From contig NZ_VJYB01000012.1 in the NCBI RefSeq assembly GCF_030400225.1, forward strand, positions 1 to 51,192: a DNA stretch of 51,192 nt, in the 5' to 3' direction. A model generated the notes under the pieces. It saw only the letters and a list, made by a program, of their open reading frames with translations, was not told where the DNA came from and did not search any database. The translations under genes were made by a program, and so were the position numbers. This document shows positions 33,654 to 41,572 of this stretch, piece after piece. This DNA comes from Lactobacillus sp. UCMA15818 (GTDB taxonomy: Bacteria > Bacillota > Bacilli > Lactobacillales > Lactobacillaceae). Positions within the stretch are counted from its first letter, which is position 1; every line of letters starts with the position of its first letter.

Positions 33654-33781
33654 ATCCTATCAGAAAGGGATAACCAACAAATGCTGATTTTACTGCGTTT
33701 TGTTTGTTCTTAAACTACTTAAAATGGCTAAATTGGAGACAAAGTGTCGCCAAAAATATCTAATATAATTATGTATACAAC

Positions 33782-33816
33782 AAAAACCTGCTTACAATGT
33801 GTGACAGGTTTTTTGT
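33782..33816 (+). terminator. Terminator, probably the original guaA terminator
   Basis: AAAACCTG pairs with CAGGTTTT in a hairpin ending in a T run. It is 130 bp after attR, where the guaA terminator would have been before the element inserted. Confidence 0.6.
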
Positions 33817-33842
33817 TCTTAAGTTTTAAAATTGGGGAAGAT

Positions 33843-33920
33843 TTATAAAATGGTTAATTCTGTAAAATCATTATCCAATGCAATTTGATCTAATTGCTTG
33901 ACTGCTTTTTTCTTTGCCAT
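33843..33920 (-). pseudogene. N-terminal stub of a gene (25 codons)
   Basis: ATG 33920 has AGAGGTG at good distance and reads MAKKKAVKQLDQIALDNDFT then ELTIL and a stop. It begins directly after the end of a methyltransferase-like remnant. This is the place of res in a mod-res (type III restriction) operon, so it may be the first codons of a deleted res gene. That is an inference from order only. Confidence 0.3.
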
Positions 33921-33923
33921 GCC

Positions 33924-34195
33924 TTATTCACCTCTATTCGCATAAAAGCTTTGATTAAATTCATAATCAGTATCAGAAATAAGATCTCGTACGTTTTCAT
34001 CGTCAATTTCTGAATAATTGTAATACAGCTGATTTTTATCAATAATTTTAATCAAAATCCTTTTTTGATTGTCAAGAGATTGTTTCCACAAATCAGTTGT
34101 TTGAAGGGTTTGTAAATCAAGACGAAAATCAAAATCAGCTGTCGCTAACATTCGCTTAAAAATAAAGACGATCTCAGCACCGTAAGATTGTCTTT
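33924..34195 (-). pseudogene. C-terminal remnant of a probable type III DNA methyltransferase (Mod)
   Basis: The frame is open from a stop near 34195 and covers about 90 codons, with an internal ATG at 34151. It ends RILIKIIDKNQLYYNYSEID, then a short stretch and FNQSFYANRGE. The NQLYxNYSEIDD...FNxSFY ending resembles the C-terminus of type III Mod subunits. All catalytic motifs (DPPY, FxGxG) are missing. A gene fragment is left; the family call is from memory of the tail motif. Confidence 0.4.
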
Positions 34196-34243
34196 ATACT
34201 AATATCCTAGTTTCCCAATTTGTTCATCCATAACTCTCAACTA

Positions 34244-35368
34244 TTAAGTTTGTTTTCTTACTCTCTCAAACTCCAATTGAAACTTTTGCAATCTTTGTAA
34301 ATGATTTTTTGCAAACTGAATATAGTTTGCTAATACATCAATTTTAATTTCTCTTACTTCTCCTACATCACTATAATCAGGATAAAAATTTCCTTCCTCA
34401 TCTATGCACCAGTCTTCAGGTCTATAGGATTCAATAGTTATATACGAAAAGTCAGCCTGTTCATTAGCTAACTCTCCTTCTAACAGTTCCTTCATATAAT
34501 TGTATGCCTGAATACCAAATGAATTATGTTTTGGTAGCTTATCAGCCGTTAGTCTGGACATAAACTCTAATAAAAAAAAATCAAATTTTTGGTTGAATTT
34601 TTGTAGTCGTTTCCCGCTAAAAACTGCTAAAAATTCATTTTTTAACTTTCTGATAATTGCTGATTTTTCTTTTAAATATACCCAATCAATCGCCTTACGT
34701 TTATTATCTTCTAACTGGTTGAAAATTTCATCTCCAAATACAAGATCGTTTTCAATTTCTAATTTACCAGTAAGAAGTGACTCAACTTCGATTGGAGCAT
34801 AAACAGGTGGTTTAGCAAGAAAAAAATTAGAAAACGGATTACTGTCAGAAATTTCATAGTCGGCATAGTCAATTGAATAAGGAACATAATCCAACAATGA
34901 TTGCTCAAATACTTTATGCAATTCATCATCAGAATCCAATGCTTGAATATCTTCCATTATACAAAGAAAAAGTTTCTCCCAGTCAATATGTCCCCACAAC
35001 ATATTATCGTAGTTATTCGGATCGAAAAATTTCTTTTTCTTAATCGTTTTCATTTTCCCAGTTTTTTTATCCCGTCCAAATTCTTTAACCTCCTTAATGA
35101 ATTCATTATGATTTAATCCTTGTTTTGAAACTTCTTCTTTTGTGTTAAATTTAAAAATGTTGTAAATTTTGCTGTATTCACGTTCTCCTATCAAATAGGG
35201 ATGGTTTTTATTTCGACGATTTTTCACAATATCTGTCACTCGTGTTGGATCTGAATGTAATACATCCTCCCTGGTTACACCTAATTGCTTGATTCGTTTA
35301 CCAATCGAGTCCGCCAAAGAATTATAAAAATATTCAATCGTTTTCTTAAACTTAATATCTTGACGCAT
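34244..35368 (-). CDS. Unknown 374-residue protein with N-terminal HTH-like region
   Basis: The N-terminus (about residues 12-60: YFYNSLADSIGKRIKQLGVT, then REDVLHSDPTRVTDIVKNRR) looks like an XRE-type HTH with a variant second helix. The remaining 300 residues are charged and helical, with no motif I recognise. There is no signal peptide or membrane helix. The ATG follows AAAGGAGAAGTCG. It is divergent from a small ICE-type gene at 35513. Its place in a mobile/defence remnant makes a regulator, replication-control or abortive-infection protein possible, but none is shown. Confidence 0.6.
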   Translation of the reverse strand: MRQDIKFKKTIEYFYNSLADSIGKRIKQLGVTREDVLHSDPTRVTDIVKNRRNKNHPYLIGEREYSKIYNIFKFNTKEEVSKQGLNHNEFIKEVKEFGRDKKTGKMKTIKKKKFFDPNNYDNMLWGHIDWEKLFLCIMEDIQALDSDDELHKVFEQSLLDYVPYSIDYADYEISDSNPFSNFFLAKPPVYAPIEVESLLTGKLEIENDLVFGDEIFNQLEDNKRKAIDWVYLKEKSAIIRKLKNEFLAVFSGKRLQKFNQKFDFFLLEFMSRLTADKLPKHNSFGIQAYNYMKELLEGELANEQADFSYITIESYRPEDWCIDEEGNFYPDYSDVGEVREIKIDVLANYIQFAKNHLQRLQKFQLEFERVRKQT

Positions 35369-35512
35369 ATAATCGACTTCTCCTTTTAAAAAGAGGGATA
35401 AAAACCACTAATAAAAAATGTTAAGCTCCCTTTTAACTCCCTCTTTACATATGATACCATAAATTTAGTAAGTAATGCAGGCTTGCACAATAAGATAAAA
35501 GGGAGAAACAAA

Positions 35513-35686
35513 ATGATAAGTCAAATCGAAAAAACAATTGAAGTAAAAATGAATGAGATTCTGAATAATCCTTCACTACGAACATCACTAGTTATTCACT
35601 TAGACGCATATCTACAAATTTTAGACCTAATTGATTCTAACAACGACGAACTGAAATCAAAAATTGAACAATTGATTGTTAAATGA
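35513..35686 (+). CDS. Small ICE-associated protein (57 aa)
   Basis: This 57-residue helical acidic protein (MISQIEKTIEVKMNEILNNP then HLDAYLQILDLIDSNNDELK) starts at ATG 35513, with AAAAGGGAGAAAC upstream. It is first in a + strand series leading to an FtsK-type gene. No known domain. Confidence 0.5.
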   Translation: MISQIEKTIEVKMNEILNNPSLRTSLVIHLDAYLQILDLIDSNNDELKSKIEQLIVK

Positions 35687-35831
35687 AAACAGTCACACAT
35701 CAAAGCAATGCATTAGTTTTTGTGACCCAAGTGGTTATGTCGCTAAACTGTCCACCCCCCTCTCAAAAAAAGGAGGGTTCAACATCACAAATGTTTTAGC
35801 AACTTAAAAAGTTGCGAAAGGAGAAAGAACT

Positions 35832-36176
35832 ATGGCTCAACCAAATTGGAATCTACGCTTAAAAGATGTGCTCGGTCATGACACACGGGAAGTATCCATG
35901 ATTAGTCCCCGCACAGGTAACGAATACAAAGCGGAAGTTATTTCTGAACTTAAAGTTGTATCGACTGGTTCTATCGAAGAAACAGACGATGGTAAGTATC
36001 GTTACCCAATTGTAGATACAACCAAAACCCTTGAGTACGCAATCAAAGTTGAAAACATGCTTGACGTAAAATTCGGTATGGTTTTGTTGTTCAAAAACGT
36101 GCGTGGTGGTGCAACAAATCGTGGCGGGTGGTATAATGCTGATTTCGTAGAGGTGGTGAACCGCAATGCAACGTAA
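35832..36176 (+). CDS. Small conserved ICE-type protein, possibly Orf23-position
   Basis: This 114-residue protein (NWNLRLKDVLGHDTREVSMI, RYPIVDTTKTLEYAIKVENM, GGWYNADFVEVV) has no membrane helix and is rich in beta strands. By position it corresponds to the Orf23 gene before Orf22 and Orf21 of Tn916-like elements, though it does not show the DUF961 motif. The ATG follows GAAAGGAGAAAGAACT. It overlaps the next gene by 11 bp. Confidence 0.55.
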   Translation: MAQPNWNLRLKDVLGHDTREVSMISPRTGNEYKAEVISELKVVSTGSIEETDDGKYRYPIVDTTKTLEYAIKVENMLDVKFGMVLLFKNVRGGATNRGGWYNADFVEVVNRNAT

Positions 36177-36336
36177 ATATCGGCGAATCAACCGTAATTC
36201 AACAAGTGTTCTGCAAGCCTATCAGATAGTTCTGATGGCTTGTGGCTTTGCCACATTATTGTTGGCATTGAGTTTTATTCTATGGAAAGCAAGTCTACAA
36301 GTCGCTTTTCTTAATTTTACAACTGATTTTTTTTAA
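36166..36336 (+). CDS. Small single-helix membrane protein (Orf22 position)
   Basis: This 56-residue protein has a basic N-terminus (MQRKYRRINRNS) and one membrane helix (AYQIVLMACGFATLLLALSF). It overlaps the preceding gene and lies directly before the FtsK-like gene, as Orf22 does in Tn916-like elements. Confidence 0.6.
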   Translation: MQRKYRRINRNSTSVLQAYQIVLMACGFATLLLALSFILWKASLQVAFLNFTTDFF

Positions 36337-36348
36337 AAAATAATAATT

Positions 36349-37518
36349 GTGCTTCCAATTTTTAACGTATTATCTACTATGTTATTCATAATTTTTTATG
36401 TTAAGCGTGAACAACTAACAATTTTTGAAATTGAAGCAATGACAAAACAAGCAAATAGATTAGCTAATCGCTTACTAAAATTATTCAGCGACAAACAAAT
36501 TACCGATGTTTTAAAGTTATCAAATTCAAACAGATACGATGAAGAAATCCCCATTTTATACGTTTGGGTCGCCGATAACTTAAATGAAGGTTACGTTGCA
36601 ATCGAGAATATAGCTAATTTCTCAAAAATGGATAAAGATAAGTTTGAACAAAATATCAGTAGTTTATTCGGTGGGAAATACAAACGTTTCGCTGTCATTT
36701 CCTCTGAATTGGTATTGGTGCAAGGTGATAGTTCCATGTTGTTCCATTTTGAAGACGTAACTACCTCTAATAGCCTAATAGTCAACGATTCTGAAAGTTC
36801 TCTGATACCGTTTGTCAGTGAAGACAAACATGTTATTAAATTGGCTAATAATTTAGTATGGCAGGCAGATAAAACACCTCACTTAAGTATCATTGCAAGA
36901 ATGAGAGCTGGAAAATCAGTATTAGCTGGGCGTTACATGGCTCAACTAATGATTATGCAAGGTTGGACTGTTGAGTATAATTCAGCCAAATTTGACCGCT
37001 ATGTCAAAAAATTAAATGGTAAAAGCACTGCAATCGAAATTATTGAAAGAGCTGAATATTGGTTAGAAATTATGCAAAAACGTTTAAATGAAATCAACGA
37101 AGCAAATAAAGAGAAGCATCTTGATATGTCAAATATGAATGATATTGCTATTTTCTTTGATGAACTTGGTAACTTAAATGCGGAATTAGAACTAGACAAA
37201 CCATTAAAAAAGCGTTGGGAAACTGCGATTAATCGACTTTCCGCAACTGGTGCTAGTGCAGACATTCATATTATAGCTATCTCTCAATTTGTCACTAAAG
37301 AAGGGTTCTTACCTTAGGTAGCTCGTGTGAATTGTTCTGATGCCGTAATTATGCTTGGAGGTGCTGCTGATAGTGGCGATGAACGTCGGTATCTAATGTC
37401 TGGTTTTTCAGATCTACCGAAACGTAGCTATGGCGTTGGTCAAGGAATAGCCCGAATTAACGCAAGTGATCGTAAATGGGAAAAACCTCATTTATATGAA
37501 ACACCATTGTTTCTATAA
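36349..37518 (+). pseudogene. FtsK/Orf21-like coupling ATPase broken by in-frame TAG
   Basis: The 389-codon frame begins with GTG 36349 (no good ribosome site) and a membrane helix (VLPIFNVLSTMLFIIFYV). The FtsK/SpoIIIE-type ATPase core has a P-loop-like RMRAGKSVLAGRY (about residues 184-196) and Walker B IAIFFDEL. A TAG at 37315-37317 cuts the last 66 codons, which continue in the same frame (VARVNCSDAVIMLGGAADSG to PLFL). The first Gly of the Walker A motif is replaced. Orf21 is the coupling protein of Tn916-type transfer. It is shorter than the usual 450-470 residues and likely dead. Confidence 0.65.
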
Positions 37519-37542
37519 TAATTAATTGGAAAAAAAGAATAT

Positions 37543-37575
37543 AGTGACTGAGAATGCTCGCCTTGTCAGTCACTA
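37543..37575 (+). terminator. Hairpin after the FtsK-like pseudogene
   Basis: AGTGACTGA pairs with TCAGTCACT around GAATGCTCGCCTTG. There is no T run, so it may be part of a transfer-origin structure rather than a terminator. Confidence 0.4.
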
Positions 37576-37612
37576 AAGTTAATAATTCTAATTCTATCTA
37601 TGCAACGACTAC

Positions 37613-37639
37613 ACGGCACAGGGCTTGTCGATGTGCCGT
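37613..37639 (+). other. Candidate oriT-type hairpin downstream of the FtsK-like gene
   Basis: ACGGCACA (37613-37620) pairs exactly with TGTGCCGT (37632-37639) around GGGCTTGTCGA. In Tn916-like elements oriT lies between orf21 and the relaxase gene orf20. Here the relaxase is gone, but a hairpin of the right kind stands in the right place. No nick site is shown. From 37640 to 38101 I see no gene. Confidence 0.4.
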
Positions 37640-38101
37640 AAAACCACGAAAAAGTGCAGAAAACAATGTACTAATTGAAAGAATAATTAAATAAACTATT
37701 ATTATAACTAAATATAACTAGGATATTTAGCGGTGCAATAGTGGCAAACTTGACACATAAAAAAACAGGGTGAGAGGCGCAAGTTTTTTCTTTCAGTATT
37801 CACAGTACCCTCAACGAATATGAATTTCAAAACACCACAATCACATTTGGATAACTTGTCCTAAATATGGGCACTTGAGTCCAAATTGTATGTTTAAACA
37901 CGTTTTGGATTGTTCATAGTTCATCATCATTCAGTAAGCAGTAATGAATTTATCCAAAGAAATTCGAGGGAGGCACCCAATCGATTGATATGCTTAGGTC
38001 AACAAACCAATTATATGATTTCAGCTTTTAACGAACGTTTTTCAGAAAAAACTTACGAAGAATTTTTTTTTATGTTATGCTAACCCACTGTATTAAGGAA
38101 A

Positions 38102-39553
38102 GTGAGTGTGAATAATATAATGAATTCAGTACAAAGTAACCCGCAAATCAAACAACAAGCACGGGTTCCTGTTGCCCATCCAATGTTAGCCATGATGGGA
38201 ATGTTAATTGGTGGTTTCGTTGGGATGTTCAGTGAAACTTCACTGAACATCGCCTTGCCTCAATTGATGGCACAGCTGCATGTTTCTACTGGTACTATTC
38301 AATGGTTGGTAACCGGTTATATGTTGATGATAGGGATTGTTTTACCGCTATCTAGTCTGATAACAAAGTGGTTTACAACCCGGCAGGTGGTCTTATTTGC
38401 TTTAATTGACTTTGCTGTTGGGGCTGTCATTTCAGCTTCAGCTCCTAGTTTTGGTATTTTGCTATTCGGACGGATGATTCAAGGTATCGCAACCGGTCTA
38501 ATCTTACCCCTCATGTTTACGGTCGCTATGCAAATTTTTCCACCCTATAAATTAGGTGCGGCCATGGGAATGGTTGGGTTAGTCATCATGTTTGCACCAG
38601 CAGTTGGTCCTACTATTGCTGGGGCCATCTTGGGTTTTTCTTCATGGCGGTGGATTTTTTGGTTGTTCATCCCATTTTTAATCATTGCTTTTATTTTTGC
38701 CGTGACTTCACTTAAAAACATTGCTAAAGTCACTCAGCCTAAAATTGATTTTTTGTCAATCTTATTATCAATGGTCGGTTTCGGTAGTCTAGTTGTTGGA
38801 GTTAGTCTTGCAAGTGACCAAGGTTGGGGATCACCTGTTGTATTGGTCATCTTAGCTTTAGGTTTTATTATCTTGGCTTGGTATGCACACCGTCAATTGA
38901 CCATGACAACACCAATTTTGAATCTCAAAGCATTTGCTGTTTCTGATTTTCGAGTTGGAGCCTGTCTAGTTATGATTAACTTTGCCATTATTCTGTCAGC
39001 CATGTATTTACTTCCAATGTATATTCAAAAAGGCTTGCTAATTCCCGTTGCGCTAACAGGGGTCATTATGTTGCCTGGTGGGTTAACAAATGCCATTGTT
39101 TCAGCTGTCTCTGGTCGTTTATATGATTCAATTGGGGCACGTAAACCAGCCATGTTGGGCTTTTTAATCTCAATGATTGGTGCTTTGATGCTGGCTCTTA
39201 CAACGACTAACACCGCAGTGTGGTATATCATTTTCGCCCATGTCGTCTTAATGATTGGTGCGCCACTGGCAATGTCTCCGTCCCAAACACATGGTTTGAA
39301 TGCCTTAACGGGGCCAATTGCGGCTGATGGTAGCACTATTATGAATACATTACAGCAAGTCGTTGGTGCCATTTCAACAGCAATTGCCACTAGTCTACTA
39401 AGCATAGGCCAGGCATCTTACTATGCTAATGATGGCCATCAAGCTGCCAACGCATTTGTGAACGGCACTCATTATGGCTTCTATTTTACGTTTATTTTAG
39501 CTCTTGTCGGTTTATTACTTGCAACGCAATTATCAAAGAAAACTATTAAATAA
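38102..39553 (+). CDS. MFS drug exporter, DHA2 family (14 TM, EmrB/QacA/LmrB type)
   Basis: This protein of about 483 residues has 14 predicted membrane helices. Motif A-like and motif C signatures are visible: LNIALPQLMAQLHVSTGTIQ then WLVTGYMLMIGIVLPLSSLI (TM1-TM2) and GLVIMFAPAVGPTIAGAIL (motif C, about residues 155-173). DHA2 pumps export lincosamides, biocides or dyes with protons. Possible starts are GTG 38102, GTG 38108 or ATG 38120; AAGGAAAG fits 38108 best. No regulator is adjacent, and an upstream gene may have been lost. It looks intact. Confidence 0.87.
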   Translation: MSVNNIMNSVQSNPQIKQQARVPVAHPMLAMMGMLIGGFVGMFSETSLNIALPQLMAQLHVSTGTIQWLVTGYMLMIGIVLPLSSLITKWFTTRQVVLFALIDFAVGAVISASAPSFGILLFGRMIQGIATGLILPLMFTVAMQIFPPYKLGAAMGMVGLVIMFAPAVGPTIAGAILGFSSWRWIFWLFIPFLIIAFIFAVTSLKNIAKVTQPKIDFLSILLSMVGFGSLVVGVSLASDQGWGSPVVLVILALGFIILAWYAHRQLTMTTPILNLKAFAVSDFRVGACLVMINFAIILSAMYLLPMYIQKGLLIPVALTGVIMLPGGLTNAIVSAVSGRLYDSIGARKPAMLGFLISMIGALMLALTTTNTAVWYIIFAHVVLMIGAPLAMSPSQTHGLNALTGPIAADGSTIMNTLQQVVGAISTAIATSLLSIGQASYYANDGHQAANAFVNGTHYGFYFTFILALVGLLLATQLSKKTIK

Positions 39554-39838
39554 TCTTTAATCAATGTTAATATTGCTAGGTATTCCCCGTCCCAGTTGTT
39601 AAATTTTTTAATGGGCCATATGAGTGATTACAACCCGGTTATTAATGATCATTTGCGACCTACCATTTAAGCCCATTTTTTGTATTACCCATTTTGTTGC
39701 ACAAATAAACCTATATATCGTTGAATATACCTTATTTAGCTTCTATTCACTGCTAAAATGTTGCCAAAATTCAATCTGTTGGCTTGTATAATCTCTAAGA
39801 GAAAGCATTTACAGATAGATGATAAGGCAGGTAGGGTA

Positions 39839-40450
39839 ATGTTTGAAAGAAGGATTTATTGGGCAATTAGTGCATATTTTTTCTTTTTCTTTGTTAGCTT
39901 TGCAGCATGTTATTCTTTATATTCAATTTGGTTAAGCAAATCCCTTGGTCTAAATGGGACGGATTCAGGGATTGTGTTTGGTCTTAATGCGGCAGTAACC
40001 TTAGTTGCTCAGCCACTTTATGGGTATATTCTTGATAAGTTGGGATTGAAGAAAAATGTCCTAATTTTCCTAGGTGTTTTACTAGCATTTTCAGGTCCAT
40101 TTTTTATTTATGTTTATGGCACTTTGTTGACTAATAATCTGATAATTGGTTCTTTGGTTGGTGGAGTGTACTTAGGGATTGGATTTCAAGCAGGTTCAAG
40201 TGCACTCGAATCTTATGCACAAAAACTTAGTTTGAAGTATGGATTTGAATATGGACGGGCTAGAATGTGGGGGTCACTAGGTTGGGCTGCAATTACTTTT
40301 TTTGCTGGGAAATTATTCACTATTAATCCAGACTACAATTATTGGATTGCCTCAGGTGCAGCCATAATCATGTTAGTTATTATTTTAGCGACTAAAGTTG
40401 ATACCAAATATTATAGGGGTGCTCTGCTTTTTAATACGATTTGTAATTAA
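39839..40450 (+). pseudogene. Truncated LacY/oligosaccharide:H+ symporter
   Basis: This 203-codon frame resembles the N-terminal half of OHS-family permeases: YFFFFFVSFAACYSLYSIWL, LNAAVTLVAQPLYGYILDKLG (motif A-like) and YGRARMWGSLGWA. Full-length members have about 420 residues with 12 helices; only about six remain. The end (YRGALLFNTICN) is unlike a natural protein end. Transport is unlikely. ATG 39839 has GCAGGTAGGGTA. It lies before a PTS operon and may be a relic of an earlier sugar locus. Confidence 0.65.
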
Positions 40451-40507
40451 ATGTTGATAAACATAGAAAAGCTATGAATTATTTTAGTAACTAATGAACA
40501 TTAAAGA

Positions 40508-40549
40508 TTGACATGCTATAGTACTAATTATATAATGTAAGCGTAAACA
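40508..40549 (+). promoter_or_regulatory. Strong promoter and cre-like site of the beta-glucoside operon
   Basis: Perfect TTGACA (40508-40513), 17 bp, TATAAT (40531-40536). It overlaps TGTAAGCGTAAACA (40536-40549), which is a cre-like site with one mismatch. A repressor such as CcpA bound at the start point would block transcription when glucose is present. Confidence 0.8.
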
Positions 40550-40555
40550 GGAATA

Positions 40556-40648
40556 GGATTTGTTACAGATTGTGCTGGCATAACCTACTAAATTTTGTGA
40601 ATTCTTTTTTAGGAATTTTCACATTATTTAGTAGGTTTTTTGTTTTTT
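40556..40648 (+). promoter_or_regulatory. RAT antiterminator and overlapping terminator of the beta-glucoside operon
   Basis: The RAT-type sequence GGATTTGTTACAGA...GGCATAACC (40556-40585) overlaps the left arm of the terminator: AACCTACTAAAT (40582-40593) with ATTTAGTAGGTT (40626-40637) and a long T run. When the LicT/BglG-type protein encoded downstream binds RAT, the terminator cannot form. This is the classic BglG-family control. Confidence 0.85.
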
Positions 40649-40715
40649 TAAAGTAAAGAAGGTGAAAGCTTAAAATGTATATTAAAAAGTTTAATACAAT
40701 GGAAGGAGGACATTT

Positions 40716-41558
40716 ATGATTGTCAAAAAAAAGTTGAATAATAATGCAATTTTGGCAATAAACAAAAATGGAATTGATATTATTTTGACTGGGAATGGGA
40801 TTGGATTCAATGTAAAAAGGGGACAAGAAGTTAACAAATTAAAGATTGAAAGGACCTACAAATTAGATACTCAAGATAATCAAAATAAATTGATTCAAGT
40901 TGCTACTGAAGTTCCTTATGAATATTTGAAATTTACGGATAGCATAGTCCGAGAACTAAAAAGTAATTTAAAAATAAAACTAGATGACAACATCTACATT
41001 GCCTTAACGGATCATATTTATTTTGCAGTATCTCGTTTTAAAAAAGACAATGATAATATTAATACTTCACTTCTATGGGAAGTTGAAGATATCTATCCAG
41101 ATGAATATAAAGAAGCAGTCAAAACACTTAAAAAGATAAATGCCTTTTTTAACATAACACTTCCAATAGAAGAAGCTAGAATGCTTACATTCCATATAGT
41201 AGACAACTTGAAAAAGAATTACCAAAAGATTGATACAGGGACTGCAATCAAGACAATTACAGATATTTTAAATATAGTAAAATATTTTTTTAATATTGAA
41301 TATAACGTGAATTCTTTTAATTATGTAAGATTTGTAATTCATCTTCGTTTTTTAACTAGACGGATTTTATACGGGGAAAAAGAAGATGAAAATACGTTAT
41401 TTTTTTATGATCAACTATCTCAAAAAATGCCACAAGCCTTTAAATGTACATTGAAAATAGTTGATTACATTAGAAAGACACGTAAAGTTGAATTATCAAA
41501 AAGTGAACAGGCATATTTAACAATTCACATTCAAAGAATTATTTTAAATAATAACTGA
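40716..41558 (+). CDS. licT: BglG/LicT family transcription antiterminator
   Basis: This 280-residue protein has an N-terminal CAT RNA-binding domain (about 1-55, VKKKLNNNAILAINKNGIDI) and two PTS regulation domains. The four conserved PRD histidines are visible near 100 (LTDHIYF), 160 (LTFHIVDN), 208 (VIHLRFL) and 270 (TIHIQR). They take phosphate from HPr and the IIB unit, so activity depends on sugar. It binds the RAT at 40556-40585. ATG 40716 follows GGAAGGAGGACATTT. Confidence 0.92.
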   Translation: MIVKKKLNNNAILAINKNGIDIILTGNGIGFNVKRGQEVNKLKIERTYKLDTQDNQNKLIQVATEVPYEYLKFTDSIVRELKSNLKIKLDDNIYIALTDHIYFAVSRFKKDNDNINTSLLWEVEDIYPDEYKEAVKTLKKINAFFNITLPIEEARMLTFHIVDNLKKNYQKIDTGTAIKTITDILNIVKYFFNIEYNVNSFNYVRFVIHLRFLTRRILYGEKEDENTLFFYDQLSQKMPQAFKCTLKIVDYIRKTRKVELSKSEQAYLTIHIQRIILNNN

Positions 41559-41572
41559 GAGAGGGATAAATA

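Noticed and set aside
35832-36176. DUF961 assignment for the 114-residue protein
   Set aside because: It lacks the FGxLEFxG and SYNLYSDVQRADDIVV motifs that are clearly seen in the gene at 28014-28379; only its position agrees.
25553-37518. One continuous 12-kb Tn916-like ICE
   Set aside because: The exact att repeat ends the element at 33653, and the Orf23-Orf21-like genes beyond are in the opposite orientation, so two separate remnants fit better.
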